From Hordeum vulgare subsp. vulgare (lineage: Eukaryota > Streptophyta > Magnoliopsida > Poales > Poaceae): a stretch of DNA of 64,000 bases. Below, piece after piece: positions 45,006 through 55,714 of this stretch. Where the stretch lies: assembly GCF_904849725.1 (NCBI RefSeq), contig NC_058520.1, forward strand, positions 537,344,083 through 537,408,082. Reading direction: 5' to 3'. Numbering within the stretch: position 1 is the stretch's first letter; each line of letters opens with the position of its first letter. The notes beneath the pieces are model-generated. The model was not told where the DNA came from. It was given only the letters and a program-made list of their open reading frames with translations, and did not search any database. Made by a program: the position numbers and the translations under genes.

Positions 45006-47472
45006 ATGTTCCCACATGAGAGGCATATGCTTTGGAATAGCAGAGCTCTTTCAGACTTGGCTAAATATAAACACGTCAATGATTGTGTGAGGCAATATGG
45101 GATGGATTTTGCGGCAATGTCGGAGCCTGGGAAATGTGACTCCCGTGCGAATGTCCTCAGTCAGTTATCAGATGGTTTTGATTACCCATGGTGTCGGTGA
45201 ATACTCACAACATATGCCATAGGTAGGCTAAAGTCGGTGAGAACCGAAGGGACAAAGGTGGACGCTGGGAACGAGGTTGGTACACACATGGGACGCACGA
45301 TGTACCCAGGTTCAGGGCTCTCCGTAGAGATAATACCCCTAATCCTGCCGGAGTGTTTGATGTATAGGAACAGAGTACAATGTCGCTCCTCGAGCTGTGT
45401 TGGGAGGAGGAAGATGGGAGCAACCGGCTCGTCTCTACCTCTCTCTCGGTGGTTGGTGAATGTGTAGTGTTGAATGACTGGTGATAGATTGGCCCCTGGC
45501 ATGGAGGGAGACCGGGGGGTTTTATAGACGAACCTGCCGGCCTACAATATGGATAAAGGGTACAAGTGTGGGACCCGGCTGGCAGCTTCACCGGCTAGCC
45601 AGGGGCCCACAAGGGTCTTGTCTTGTCGATGGGGGGCCCGCTGGCTGCATGGTCTCGATTGCGTGTGGGACCCGCCGGCTGGCCAATGAGGCTCTCGCGT
45701 AAGGTTGACGCTCAGCACGCGTTGTACGTCAAGCGTCGCCCCGCGAGATTCTTCATGGGCAGGTAGTACGACCGCCTCCAATGTTCCCCACGCCGAGTGC
45801 AGTAATGGAGTGGGAGTGTGGCGGTCCGACACTATGCTAGGCGATGGATCAGAGCCGGAGTAGGTCAGCGGCGTGGCCGCCGATGCTCGTACCTGCCGGG
45901 CGCCCTGATCCAGTACCTTTGCTGACGCGTAGCTACCTTTAATCGTGAGGTCTCTTCCTGACCTACGATCTGATGTGACTTGTGATCCTCAGCTGGCTAG
46001 CCTGCTTGGCCAGCCGGCTTAAGTGTGGCCTCCTCCTCCCCAGCCCGGCTGGCGGGACCAGGCCGGCTCCGAAGAGGAGGCCGCCAGGATTCTAGCCGGC
46101 AGGGGTTGCCTGGCCGGCCAGAAAGGTGGCCGCCTCGTCCTCTAGCCGGCAGGTGATGCCTAGCCGGCAGAAGACTTGGGCCTTGGGAATCTTCATACGT
46201 CCATGTCCATTGGGCTGGAAACGAAGGAATAGGCTCGATGAGCCTACCCCGGGGTTATCCCCCCGACACATGGATAGTTTACCAGCACGTGGAAGGTCAA
46301 GAAATCTTACTTGGGATTACGATTAGTATCATGGATTTGTTAGCCATTTCAACAGGTGAATTTTACATCACAGTTCATATTTAAAACAAAGCTGATAATT
46401 TTTCATGAAGTCTGGTCGCAGTCTATGGAGCTGCCCAAGAAGCGAAGTCTAGGGAGCTACCCAAGAAAAATGAAATTTGCTTTCCTTCGCGAATTGGTAA
46501 ACTTGGCTAAGGATAACTCACATTCAATGCTTATTGGTGGGGAATTAAATATCCTAAGGTATCAGGAAGAGATAAATAATTACCACTTTGATACACACTG
46601 GCTGTTCCTGAATATTTTGATTGACAGTTTAATTCTTTGGGAAGTCAATATATCGGGCTCAATTCACTTGGGTCAATACCCATTCTGCCGTGACATACGA
46701 AAAGCTTGATAGGGTACTAATGTATACCGAATGGGAGTCGAAATTTCCACTAGTAACTATGTGAGCGTAGAGCGTGTTGAGACAATTTTACACCATGCAT
46801 CTTTCATTCTTGATTCTAACTCTACAAACACATATATTCGACGCCCTTTTAAATTTGAATTCGGATGGTTACAACGACATGGCTTTGTAGACACAATTAA
46901 GAATGTATAGGACAAGCCCTCCGATGGTCGACTCCTATTCATAAAGGCAACAAGGAAACATCTCTCTGGATGGACGAAGCACAACAACGGTTTACACAAA
47001 AAAGAAAAACAACACCTTTCAACCATTACTGAGACTCGTAACTTGTCACCCTAAGAGATTGAATTAAAAATCAACCCAATGGGAAGATTTCACATTTCTT
47101 GCAAGAAGAGGAAATCAAATATTACCGAATATCAAAAGTTAACTTCACCTTGAAGGGTGACAATAATACACGGTACTTCCAACTGGTCACCAATGGATGT
47201 CAAAGGAAGAAGTGTATTTTTAGCCTCCAACAAGATGAGGGGCAGATTGAAGGTGAGACGAAGCTCAAAAGCTATGTCTCCAAATACTACAAATCTACGT
47301 TCGGGGCATCAGATGAACATGATCTCGTCGTCGATGAGTCTCGAACATATGACATTCCACAAGTTATACCAGAGAAGAACGATATCTTAACGTCACGATT
47401 CTCTGAAGAGGAGGTGAGGGATGCGGGGTTCCAGATGGAACATAACAAAGCCCGAGGTCGTGATGTGATGAC
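45006..47472 (+). pseudogene. LINE ORF2 remnant (endonuclease and start of RT), split by a solo LTR
   Basis: 45006-45191 encodes the N-terminus of an APE-type endonuclease (LWNSRALSDLAKYKHVND...). After the solo LTR, 46274-47472 continues with MLIGGELNILRYQEE (family GGDFN), a degraded endonuclease C-terminus, and the RT-leading segment NFTLKGDNNTRYFQLV...IEGETKL and FSEEEVRDAGFQMEHNKARG. Several stops and frameshifts. It ends where the second Sabrina-like LTR begins; the rest of RT should lie on the far side, outside the window. Confidence 0.8.
45192..46268 (-). repeat. Solo LTR, Tat-type gypsy, 1077 bp
   Basis: TGTCGGTGAATACTC...TTATCCCCCCGACA with TSD CATGG at 45187-45191 and 46269-46273. 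No internal region. The block CCCAGGTTC...AGAGATAATACCCC aligns in position with the LTR at 54173-54661, implying minus orientation. TATA box GTTTTATAG (minus CTATAAAAC) at 45519-45527. Confidence 0.9.
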
Positions 47473-49000
47473 TGATGGCCCACAAGTATAGGGAATCAGT
47501 CGTAGTCCTTTCGATAAGTAAGAGTGTCGAACCCAACGAGGAGCAGAAGGCTGTGATAAACAGTTTTCAGCAAGGTAATAACTGCAAGCACTGAAAGTAG
47601 CGGTAACAAGTGATGGTGTAGTGAGGTGAAACGAAGCAGGTGAAAAGTAACAAGTAACAAGTAGTAGCAACAGTGCAGCAAAGTGGCCCAATCCCTTTTG
47701 TAGCAAGGGACAAGCCTGGACAAATTCTTATAGGAGAAAAAACGCTCCCAAGGACACACGGGAATTTCTGTCATGCTAGTTTCATCATGTTCATGTGATT
47801 CACGTTCGTTACTTTGATAGTTTGATATGTGGGTGGACCAACGCTTGGGTACTGCCATTACTTGGACAAGCATCCCACTTATGATTAACCCCTCTCGCAA
47901 GCATCCACAACTACGAAAGAAGAATTAAGACAACGTCTAACCATAGCATTAAACTAGTGGATCCAAATCAGCCCCTTACGAAGCAACACATAGACTGGGG
48001 TTTAAGCTTCTGTCACTCTAGCAACCCATCATCTACTTACTACTCCCCAATGCCTTCCTCTAGGCCCAAAGATGGTGAAGTGTTATGTAGTCGACGTTCA
48101 CATAACACCACTAGAGGAAAAGACAACATACATCTTCTCAAAATACCGAACGAATACCAAATTCACATGACTATTATCAGCATGACTTATCCCATGTCCT
48201 CAGGAACAAAAGTAACTACTCACAAAGCATAATCATAATCATGATCAGAGGTGTAATGAGTAGCATCAAGGATCTGAACATAAACTCTTCCACCAAGTAA
48301 TCCAACTAGCATCAACTACAAAGAGTAATCAACACTACTAGCAACCTTACAAGTACCAATCGGAGTCGCGAGACGGAGATTGGTTACAAGAGATGAACTA
48401 GGGTTTGGAGAGGAGATGGTGCTGATGAAGATGTTGATGGAGATGACTCCCCTCCGACGAGAGGAGTGTTGGTGATGACGATGGCGACGATTTCCCCCTC
48501 CGGGAGGGAAGTTTCCCCGGCAGGATCGTCCTACCGGAGCTCTAGATTGGTTCTGCTCAAGTTTCGCCTCGTGGCGACGGAGAATCCATGAAAAAGCTCC
48601 ACCCTGATTTTTTCCTGGACGAAACCCTTCATATAACAAAAGAGGGGGGGCCAGTGGGCCACCAGGGTGCCCACAAGCCCTGTAGCCGCCACCAGGGGGT
48701 GGCGGCTACTAGGCTTGTGGGCCCCTGGCAGCTCCCCTCTAGCACTTCTTTCACCCAGTCTTTTTTATATAGTCCCAAAAAATTCCACGTTGATTTTCAG
48801 GGCATTTGGAGTTGCGCAGAATAGAGGACTCAGGCTTGCTCCTTTTCCAGTCCAGAATTCCAGCTGCCGGTATTCTCCCTCTTCAAATAAACCTTGCAAA
48901 ATAAGAGAGAAAAGGCATAAGTATGGTACCACAAAGTAATACAACAGACCATAAAGCGATAAATATCAACATTAAAGCATGATGCAAAATGGACGTATCA
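47473..49000 (-). repeat. 3' LTR of Sabrina-like element 2
   Basis: 1528 bp, TGATGGCCCACAAG...GTATCA. Next to it on the right are the PPT (49001-49015) and the stem-loop near 49020-49037. Confidence 0.95.
48670..48721 (-). other. LTR hairpin of Sabrina-like element 2, 21 paired bases
   Basis: CCCACAAGCC (48670-48679) pairs with GGCTTGTGGG (48712-48721); TAGCCGCCACC (48683-48693) pairs with GGTGGCGGCTA (48698-48708). A 3x3 internal loop and a 4-base apical loop remain. The inner stem differs from element 1 yet pairs fully. Confidence 0.8.
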
Positions 49001-49037
49001 ACTCCCCCAAGCTTAGACCTCGCTTGTCCTAAAGCGA

Positions 49038-50533
49038 AAACCAAGATCCATAAACATGTCCACATGTTTATTGCTGAAGGTGTCGGTAAAACATAATACG
49101 GACATGAGGGCATCATGATCACACATAGAATAGCAATACATCATAAAGATTCTTATAGGAAAGTAACAATTCCTTCACAAAGCAAAGTATGAAGCAAAGA
49201 TCTTACCGAGAAGTAGCCAACAACGGTCCATAGTCATTGAAGCAGTTGCAATTTATCATAACATCAGAAAGAGTCAAATAAGAGCTTGTAAAGCAAACCC
49301 ATATAGTCAATCATCTCTTTTTTTTTGACAATTGTTACAACTCACGTGGTACTCATGGTATCAAAGTTTCAGCTGGACACAGAGAAAGATAGGGGCTTAT
49401 AGTTTTGCCTCCCAACCATTTACCTCAAGGGTAAAGTCAACAATAATAAAGCATAAGTACTCATCTGCAAGTTGATATATGAATATATATCTTTCCCTAG
49501 CTTGTGACGGTAGCCATGACAAAGGCAAAATAAAGAATTGGTGAAGATCACCATGACTCTTTCAAGGGCAAAAAGTAAAGGTACAAGATAAGCCCTTCGC
49601 AGAGGGAAGTAGAGGTTGTCATGCGCTTTTTAGGTTTGGATGCGTGTCCTCTTAGTGCGGAGGAATGTTACTTTATATTGCCTCCTGTGATAAAGAACTT
49701 TATTATGCAGTCTGTCGCTTTTATGTCTTCCTCATCACAGGTTCGTACAAAGCTTATTTTCCACACACTAATAGATCATACATATTAGAGAGCAATTTTT
49801 ATTGCTTGCACCGATGACAACTTACTTGAGGGATCTTATTCAATCAATAGGTAGGTATGGTGGACTCTCATGGCAAAGTTGGGTTGAAGGTTTATGGATG
49901 CACAAGTAGTATCTCTACTTGGTGCGGGAGTTTTGGCTAATATGAGGTGGAAGCAATCGTCACATGCTAAGGGATCTCTAGACATATAACATTGTTTGGA
50001 ACCAAGCAAACACAATTCATTATGTTGTCTTCCTTGTCCAACATCTACTTCTAAGCATGTAATAGTTTGGTGAGTGCTCACAATTATAGAAAGTGTCTAA
50101 GATGATATATTTATATGCGAACCTCTCTTTCCTTATTACTTCTTATTAATTGCAACAATAACTCGGGTCTATGTTGGTCTATTCTCAACAAGTTTCAATC
50201 ATCATACTTGTTATATGTGAAGCTATCACTTTCCATAAGATCATCTCATGATCTTTCATGCTATCGTTCTTTTAATACTTTTGATCACGGCACAAAACAA
50301 AGCCCTTGACTAAGATACTTTTTATTATATAGCTCGCAAGCTCGAATACATCGGGGGAGACACAAAGTAAAAGACTCAAACTAAACACTAAAGACTTATT
50401 CCACTAAGAGAAGAAATAAAAACTGAAAAGAAAGAACTAAAACAAAGGTAAAAGCAAAAGATATAAATGTGATACGATACCAGGGCAACACCCCAAGCTT
50501 GGCAAAAGCCAAGGGAGTTGCCCATACCAATGC
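49038..50533 (-). other. Untranslated 3' region of Sabrina-like element 2
   Basis: Collinear with 14778-16278. No gene. Confidence 0.7.
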
Positions 50534-50950
50534 TTAGTTGCTTTCCTTTGGTGGTGATGGTGGTGGAGTTGTTGAAGTAGTCTTGAGCTTGTCTAATTTC
50601 CACTTGAGTAGAAAGTTCTGCTCCCTCAGATCGTCATTTCCCTCCTCAAGCTTCAACACTCTATGACAAAGTTCCTGCTTACTCTCCTGCAAGAAACGAG
50701 AAGGGATAAACAAGGTCTTAGGCTTATTCCTTTGGTCAGGGAGGCTTGACTTCTTGAACTCCACATGAGTGCGTCCAGGTTGAGGTAGAGGAGCCTCCTC
50801 TTCGTCGGAACTTGTTTGTTCCTTCCCCTTGGGATCATAGTCCCCTTCCTCGTCAGTGGTCCAGCCATATGGTTCCAAGTCCCCATAGGCCTTGGGGTTA
50901 GCAAGGTAATCAGCCACATAGCTCTCCCCCTCTGAATCTTGAGAAGACAT
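50534..50950 (-). CDS. Third ORF of Sabrina-like element, intact, 138 residues
   Basis: ATG at 50950, stop at 50534-50536. Residues 1-60 are acidic and Ser-rich (MSSQDSEGESYVADYL..., TTDEEGDYDPKG, TSSDEEEAPLPQP). Residues 60-85 are basic (EFKKSSLPDQRNKPKTLFIP). Residues 88-125 look like a coiled coil (FLQESKQELCHRVLKLEEGNDDLREQ..LLKWKLDKLK), followed by a Pro/Ser tail. No signal peptide or membrane segment, so it is not a classical Env. The start matches that of element 1, and a long hairpin (51086-51184) precedes it. Possible roles: an Athila-position accessory protein, RNA binding or assembly; unknown. Confidence 0.75.
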   Translation of the reverse strand: MSSQDSEGESYVADYLANPKAYGDLEPYGWTTDEEGDYDPKGKEQTSSDEEEAPLPQPGRTHVEFKKSSLPDQRNKPKTLFIPSRFLQESKQELCHRVLKLEEGNDDLREQNFLLKWKLDKLKTTSTTPPPSPPKESN

Positions 50951-51085
50951 CTTGACCTAGATCTGCGGCAGAAACAGGTTCGAAACAAAAACAGAGGAAA
51001 ACTGCATGATACGGAGATCAAAACCCTCGGGCGTATATATAATGATTTTGTCTGGATCAGAAGGAGTGCTCCGCAAGAAAACGGA

Positions 51086-51184
51086 GTCCGGGAGGCACAC
51101 GAGGTGCCCACAAGCCCTGTAGCCGCCGCCAGGGGGGCAGGTGGCGGCTACTAAGCTTGTGTCCGCCTCATGCGCTCTCCGGAC
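51086..51184 (-). other. Long GC-rich hairpin in the third-ORF leader, element 2
   Basis: Outer GTCCGGGAGGCACACGAGG pairs imperfectly with CGCCTCATGCGCTCTCCGGAC. Inner CCCACAAGCC/AGCTTGTG and TAGCCGCC/GGCGGCTA match the hairpin of its own LTR. Confidence 0.65.
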
Positions 51185-51233
51185 TGCTTTTTATTTTTCT
51201 ATTTTCCATAAATTCCAAAACGGAGAAAATTTC

Positions 51234-54172
51234 CTACTGGAAAAGTTTCGGAGTCCAATTACTTACCGAAACACATACCTCTTCGTTTTCAGGGTCTGAA
51301 ACAGGCTGATAAATATCCCTTATGTACTCCTTTGGAGTTATGATATTGATGATATTGGTCTCAACATTTATGGGAGTACCACAGATATAATGCTCGATTC
51401 TTTGCCCATTTACCACTCTAGGAAAATTACCTTCCATGTTATTGATTTTGATGGCACCGGAACGATATACTTCCTCGACAACGTAAGGACCTTCCCATTT
51501 AGAGAGAAGCTTGCCTGCGAAGAATATTAAGCGAGAATTGTATAGTAGGACATAATCACCTACATTGAACTCTAGTTTTTGTATTCTTTTATCGTGCCAT
51601 CTCTTAACCTTTTCCTTGAACAACTTGGCATTCTCATATGCGTGGGCCCTCCATTCATCTAATGAGCTGATATCAAACAACCGCTTCTCACCGGCAAGTT
51701 TGAAATCGAAGTTGAGCTCTTTGATTGCCCAATAAGCTTTGTGTTCCAGCTCAAGAGGTAAATGACAGGCCTTACCGTAATCCATTTTATACGGTGACAT
51801 GCCCATGGGATTCTTATAAGCAGTCCTATAAGCCCATAGTGCATCATCAAGTTTGCTAGACCAATTCTTCCGAGATCTATTAACAATCTTTTGTAAGATC
51901 AATTTGATCTCCCTATTACTCAACTCCACTTGATCACTAGACTGAGGATGACAAGGAGATGCAACTCTATGGTTGACATTATACTTAGCAAGCATCTTGC
52001 GGAAAACACCATGAATGAAGTGTGAACCGCTATCAGTCATCAAATACTTAGGGATTCCAAATCTTGGGAAAATGACTTCTTTAAGCATCTTAATAGAGGT
52101 GTGATGATCAACATTTCTAGTGGGGATAGCTTCTACCCACTTAGTGACATAATCAACAGCGACTAAGATGTGAGTATGCCCATTGGAACTCGGGAAGGGT
52201 CCCATATAATCAAAGCCCCAGACATCAAATGGTTCAATGACAAGTGAATAGTTCATAGGCATTTCCTGACGCTTACTGATGTTCCCTATTCTTTGGGATT
52301 CATCACAAGACAATACAAACTTACGGGCATCCTTGAAAAGAGTGGGCCAATAGAAACCTGATTGCAATACCTTATGAGCAGTTCTATCTCCAGCATGGTG
52401 TGCTCCGTAGGCTTTGGAATGACACTTATGCAGGATCTGTCCCTATTCATGTTTAGGCACACAACGTCTAATAATACCATCTACTCCTTCCTTATAAATG
52501 TGAGGATCATCCCAAAATTAGTGTCTCAAATCAAAGAAGAATTTCTTCTTTTGTTGGTAGGTGAAAGTGGGTGGTATGTATTTGGCTACGATATAGTTTG
52601 CGTAATCAGCATACCACGATGCACTATGTGAAGTGCGGATGACATTTAATTGCTCATCAGGAAAGCTGTCATCAATAGGTCGTGGGTCATCAAGGACATT
52701 CTCTAGCCTGGACAAGTTATCTGCTATAGGGTTATCAGCACCCTTTCGGTCAACAACGTGCAAATCAAATTCCTGTAGCAGGAGAACCCATCTGATCAGC
52801 CTAGGCTTAGCGTCCTTCTTCTCCATAAGGTACTTAATAGCAGCATGATCAGAGTGAATAGTGACTTTGGAGTCAACTATATAAGATCTGAACTTTTCAC
52901 ATGCAAACACGACTGCTAAAAACTCCTTTTCCGTAGTGGCATAGTTTCTTTGGGCACTGTCTAGAGTTTTACTAGCGTAGTGAATAACATTGAACTTCTT
53001 GTGAACTCTTTGTCCTAGAACAGCACCAACAACATAATCACTAACATCGCACATGATTTCAAAGGGCAAGTTTCAATCAGGTGGTTGAACAATAGGTGCG
53101 GTTATCAAGGCCTTCTTAAGTATTTCGAAAGCTTCCTCACAATCCTCATCAAAAACAAAAGGAACATCCTTCTGCAAGAGGTTGGTAAGAGGCCTAGAAA
53201 TCTTAGAGAAGTCTTTAATGAACCTTCTATAGAAACCAGCATGATCTAGGAAACTTCGTATACCTCTGATATCTGTGGGGCAAGGCATTTTCTCAATTGC
53301 ATCAACCTTAGCCTTATCAACTTCAATGCCTTTCTCAGAGATTTTGCGTCCTAAGACGATGCCTTCATTAACCATGAAGTGGCACTTCTCCGAGTTCAAG
53401 ACGAGGTTGGTATCTTTGCATCTCTGTAAGACTCGATCAAGGTTGCTGAGGCAATCATCAAAGGAAGAACCGTAAATGGAGAAATCATCCATGAAAACCT
53501 CAACAATCTTTTCACAAAAGTCAGAGAATATAACCATCATACATCTTTGAAAGGTGGCAGGTGCATTGCATAAGCCAAAAGGCATACGTCTATAAGCAAC
53601 GGTACCGAAGGGGCAGGTGAAAGTGGTTTTCTCCTGATCAAATTGTGCAACAGGTATTTGCGAGAAACCTGAATAACCGTCTAGAAAGCAGAAGTGTGTG
53701 TGTTTAGATAGCCTTTCTAGCATTTGGTCGATAAACGACAAAGGATAATGGTCTTTCCTGGTTGCCTTGTTCAGTTTCGGGAAGTCTATCACCATCCTAT
53801 AGCCAGTAATAATCCTCTGTGGGATTAGTTCATTCTTATCATTAGGAACGACAGTGATACCTCCCTTCTTAGGTACGCAATGTACTGGACTTACCCAATC
53901 ACTATGAGCAACATGATAAATGATTCCTGCTTCCAGAAGCTTTAATATTTTTTTTCTCACGACCTCTTGCATCCTAGGATTTAATCTCCTTTGATGATCA
54001 GCAACTGGTTTAGAATCAGGATCGGTTTTAATCTTGTGCTGACATAGAGTGGGACTAATACCCTTAAGATCATCAAGAGTATATCCAATAGCCGCACGGT
54101 GCTTCCTCAAAGTTTTTAATAACTTCTTCTCTTTGTGATGTGAGAGGTGAGCACTAATAATAACAGGATATA
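51234..54172 (-). pseudogene. Athila-type pol (RT, RNase H, integrase) of Sabrina-like element 2
   Basis: One minus-strand frame with three stops: TGA 53070-53072 (element 1 has Trp), TAA 52518-52520 (Tyr) and TAG 52443-52445 (Gln, CAG in element 1). RT carries FMDDFSIYG (near 53490); RNase H has DVSDYVVG and [11 protein letters not shown]; the integrase open frame 52367-51234 has [18 protein letters not shown] and [11 protein letters not shown]. The Gly before Gln in the last motif is Asp here (SSDQVEL versus SSGQVEL). Its Ser codon at 52367-52362 shows that the TGA at 18104 in element 1 is a mutation. Confidence 0.92.
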
Positions 54173-54661
54173 TGTCGTGATTTTGTCACGGCAGATGTCC
54201 TCGTGAAAGGACTTAGTACTGGAGCCATCGCACCTTGGTGGCGACTCAAAGGGGTTGAACAGGAGAGACACGGCGATTTACCCAGGTTCGGCCCCTCGTG
54301 AGGAGGTAAAGGCCTACGTCCTGCTTTGAGTTGTATTGATGTGGTTTCGATTACAAGGAGGGCGTAACTCGCAAAACCTAGCACTCGATGATTTCTAACC
54401 TGCCCTCTGCTTCTCTGGGACTCGCCTTTATATACAGGTCGAATCCCTAGGGTTTACAAGGGTACTTTCCTTCCTACAAATCGTGACCTCTACGATCTCC
54501 AAGTCGTCATCTTCTAAAGCTTGGAGACCTTCCGGAAATTATAAACCGCCACACAACTTTCGGCCTTGCCAGGCCAAGGTCCGAACCATGCTCAGATGAA
54601 TCGCCTGATTCGGTGACCCGGCCCAACTAGGGCGGGTTATTAACAGGTAATATCCCCAACA
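54173..54661 (-). repeat. 3' LTR of the Tat-lineage element, 489 bp
   Basis: TGTCGTGATTTTGTCACGGC...TATCCCCAACA. TATA box (plus-strand CCTTTATATA, minus TATATAAAGG) at 54425-54434. Left flank ATATA (54168-54172). Confidence 0.85.
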
Positions 54662-54673
54662 TTAGGCCCCAGA
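54662..54673 (-). other. Polypurine tract of the Tat-lineage element
   Basis: Minus-strand TCTGGGGCCTAA directly before the LTR start TGTTGGGG. Confidence 0.7.
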
Positions 54674-55714
54674 TTGACTTGAATTCTCTTCACACCAATA
54701 TTCTCGCTCAGTTAGAAGCGATTCATCCTTTATCCTTTTTTATACGTCAGAAACTTTAACCCGCCATCTGTCGTGGAAGAACTTAAATCGCCAAACCATT
54801 TCTCGTTGGCATCTTCTTGTCCCTTGAATTCCGGGAAGACTGACGTAATCCTAACGGATCCTTTGGTATTGTTATCCCAAAATTTTCGGAGCGCCATTAT
54901 AGCGAATCCTTTTATCCTTCGGCGGTTCCCGCTCACGGCGCCTCGATTCCAGTGCCTGCCCTGTTAAATAGGTGGGGGGGGGGGACAGGACTGGCGCATT
55001 CCACCTACCAGTCTCGTCAATCTCCTCCCCATTATCGCAGTGAGGAACCCTTATTGCCTTCCGAGAGCTCCGCCGCCGACCGCAGTTCCTGTCGTTGCCC
55101 GAAAACTTTGGCGCCGCCCAAAGATCTCGTCGCCGTCAAGCACCTTACCGCGGCCGAGCTGCTCGCCGCCATGGACTATCTCACCACTGTCGACCACCTC
55201 GCTGTTGCCAGGCACTTCGTCACCGCCGAAGATCTACGCGCTCGACCGAGACTTTCGTGCTCCTCCAAAAGCCTTCGTCGCCGTCGACCACTTCCGGCCG
55301 AACCCATCAGGTTAGGTCACCGCCTACTTAAGAGAAGATCCCCATCCCTTCTCGAAGTTTCATCATTGCCATGTTCTTGATGCCTTCGCGAATATCTGTT
55401 ACCTATCCTTGATTGGTTAGTATTGATGACGACGAGATAGCTAACGTCTCTAATACCTTCACTTATCCGCCCTCGATTTGCGTGTTTAGAGCAATATTTC
55501 ATCAAATGAACAACATCATCTTATCCTGGTAGTAAGTTGCCGTATCCAGCCATTTTCCTCATGTATTTTCGGCTGTCCAGGAGATCCATAGTTTACTGCT
55601 CATTGCGTAAAAGCTGTTTGTAGTCTTCACACTTCACCACTTTGAACAAATGTCTCCGACATTTTAAGACACAACTCTTGTGAGTAGCCAAACTTCGTAA
55701 GTCGCCATAGCAAC
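54674..55714 (+). other. Upstream region of the antisense gene, partly GC-rich
   Basis: 54960-55310 is GC-rich with Arg/Ser/Pro-rich open frames in all phases and no recognisable domain. Possibly promoter and 5' exon of the antisense transcript. Confidence 0.4.

Larger units (their letters stand above)
47473..54172 (-). mobile_element. Sabrina-like Athila element 2, 5' part displaced by a Tat element
   Basis: Collinear with element 1 from the 3' LTR through RT. The left flank is ATGAC (47468-47472). Coding sequence stops at 54172 inside the segment between protease and RT, exactly where the LTR of the Tat element begins. The remaining protease, gag and 5' LTR should follow beyond the window if the Tat insertion is simple. 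Confidence 0.93.

Noticed and set aside
54952..55380. 142-codon Arg/Ser/Pro-rich frame upstream of the antisense gene
   Set aside because: Open in all three phases because of high GC; no conserved block recognised, so described only as a region.
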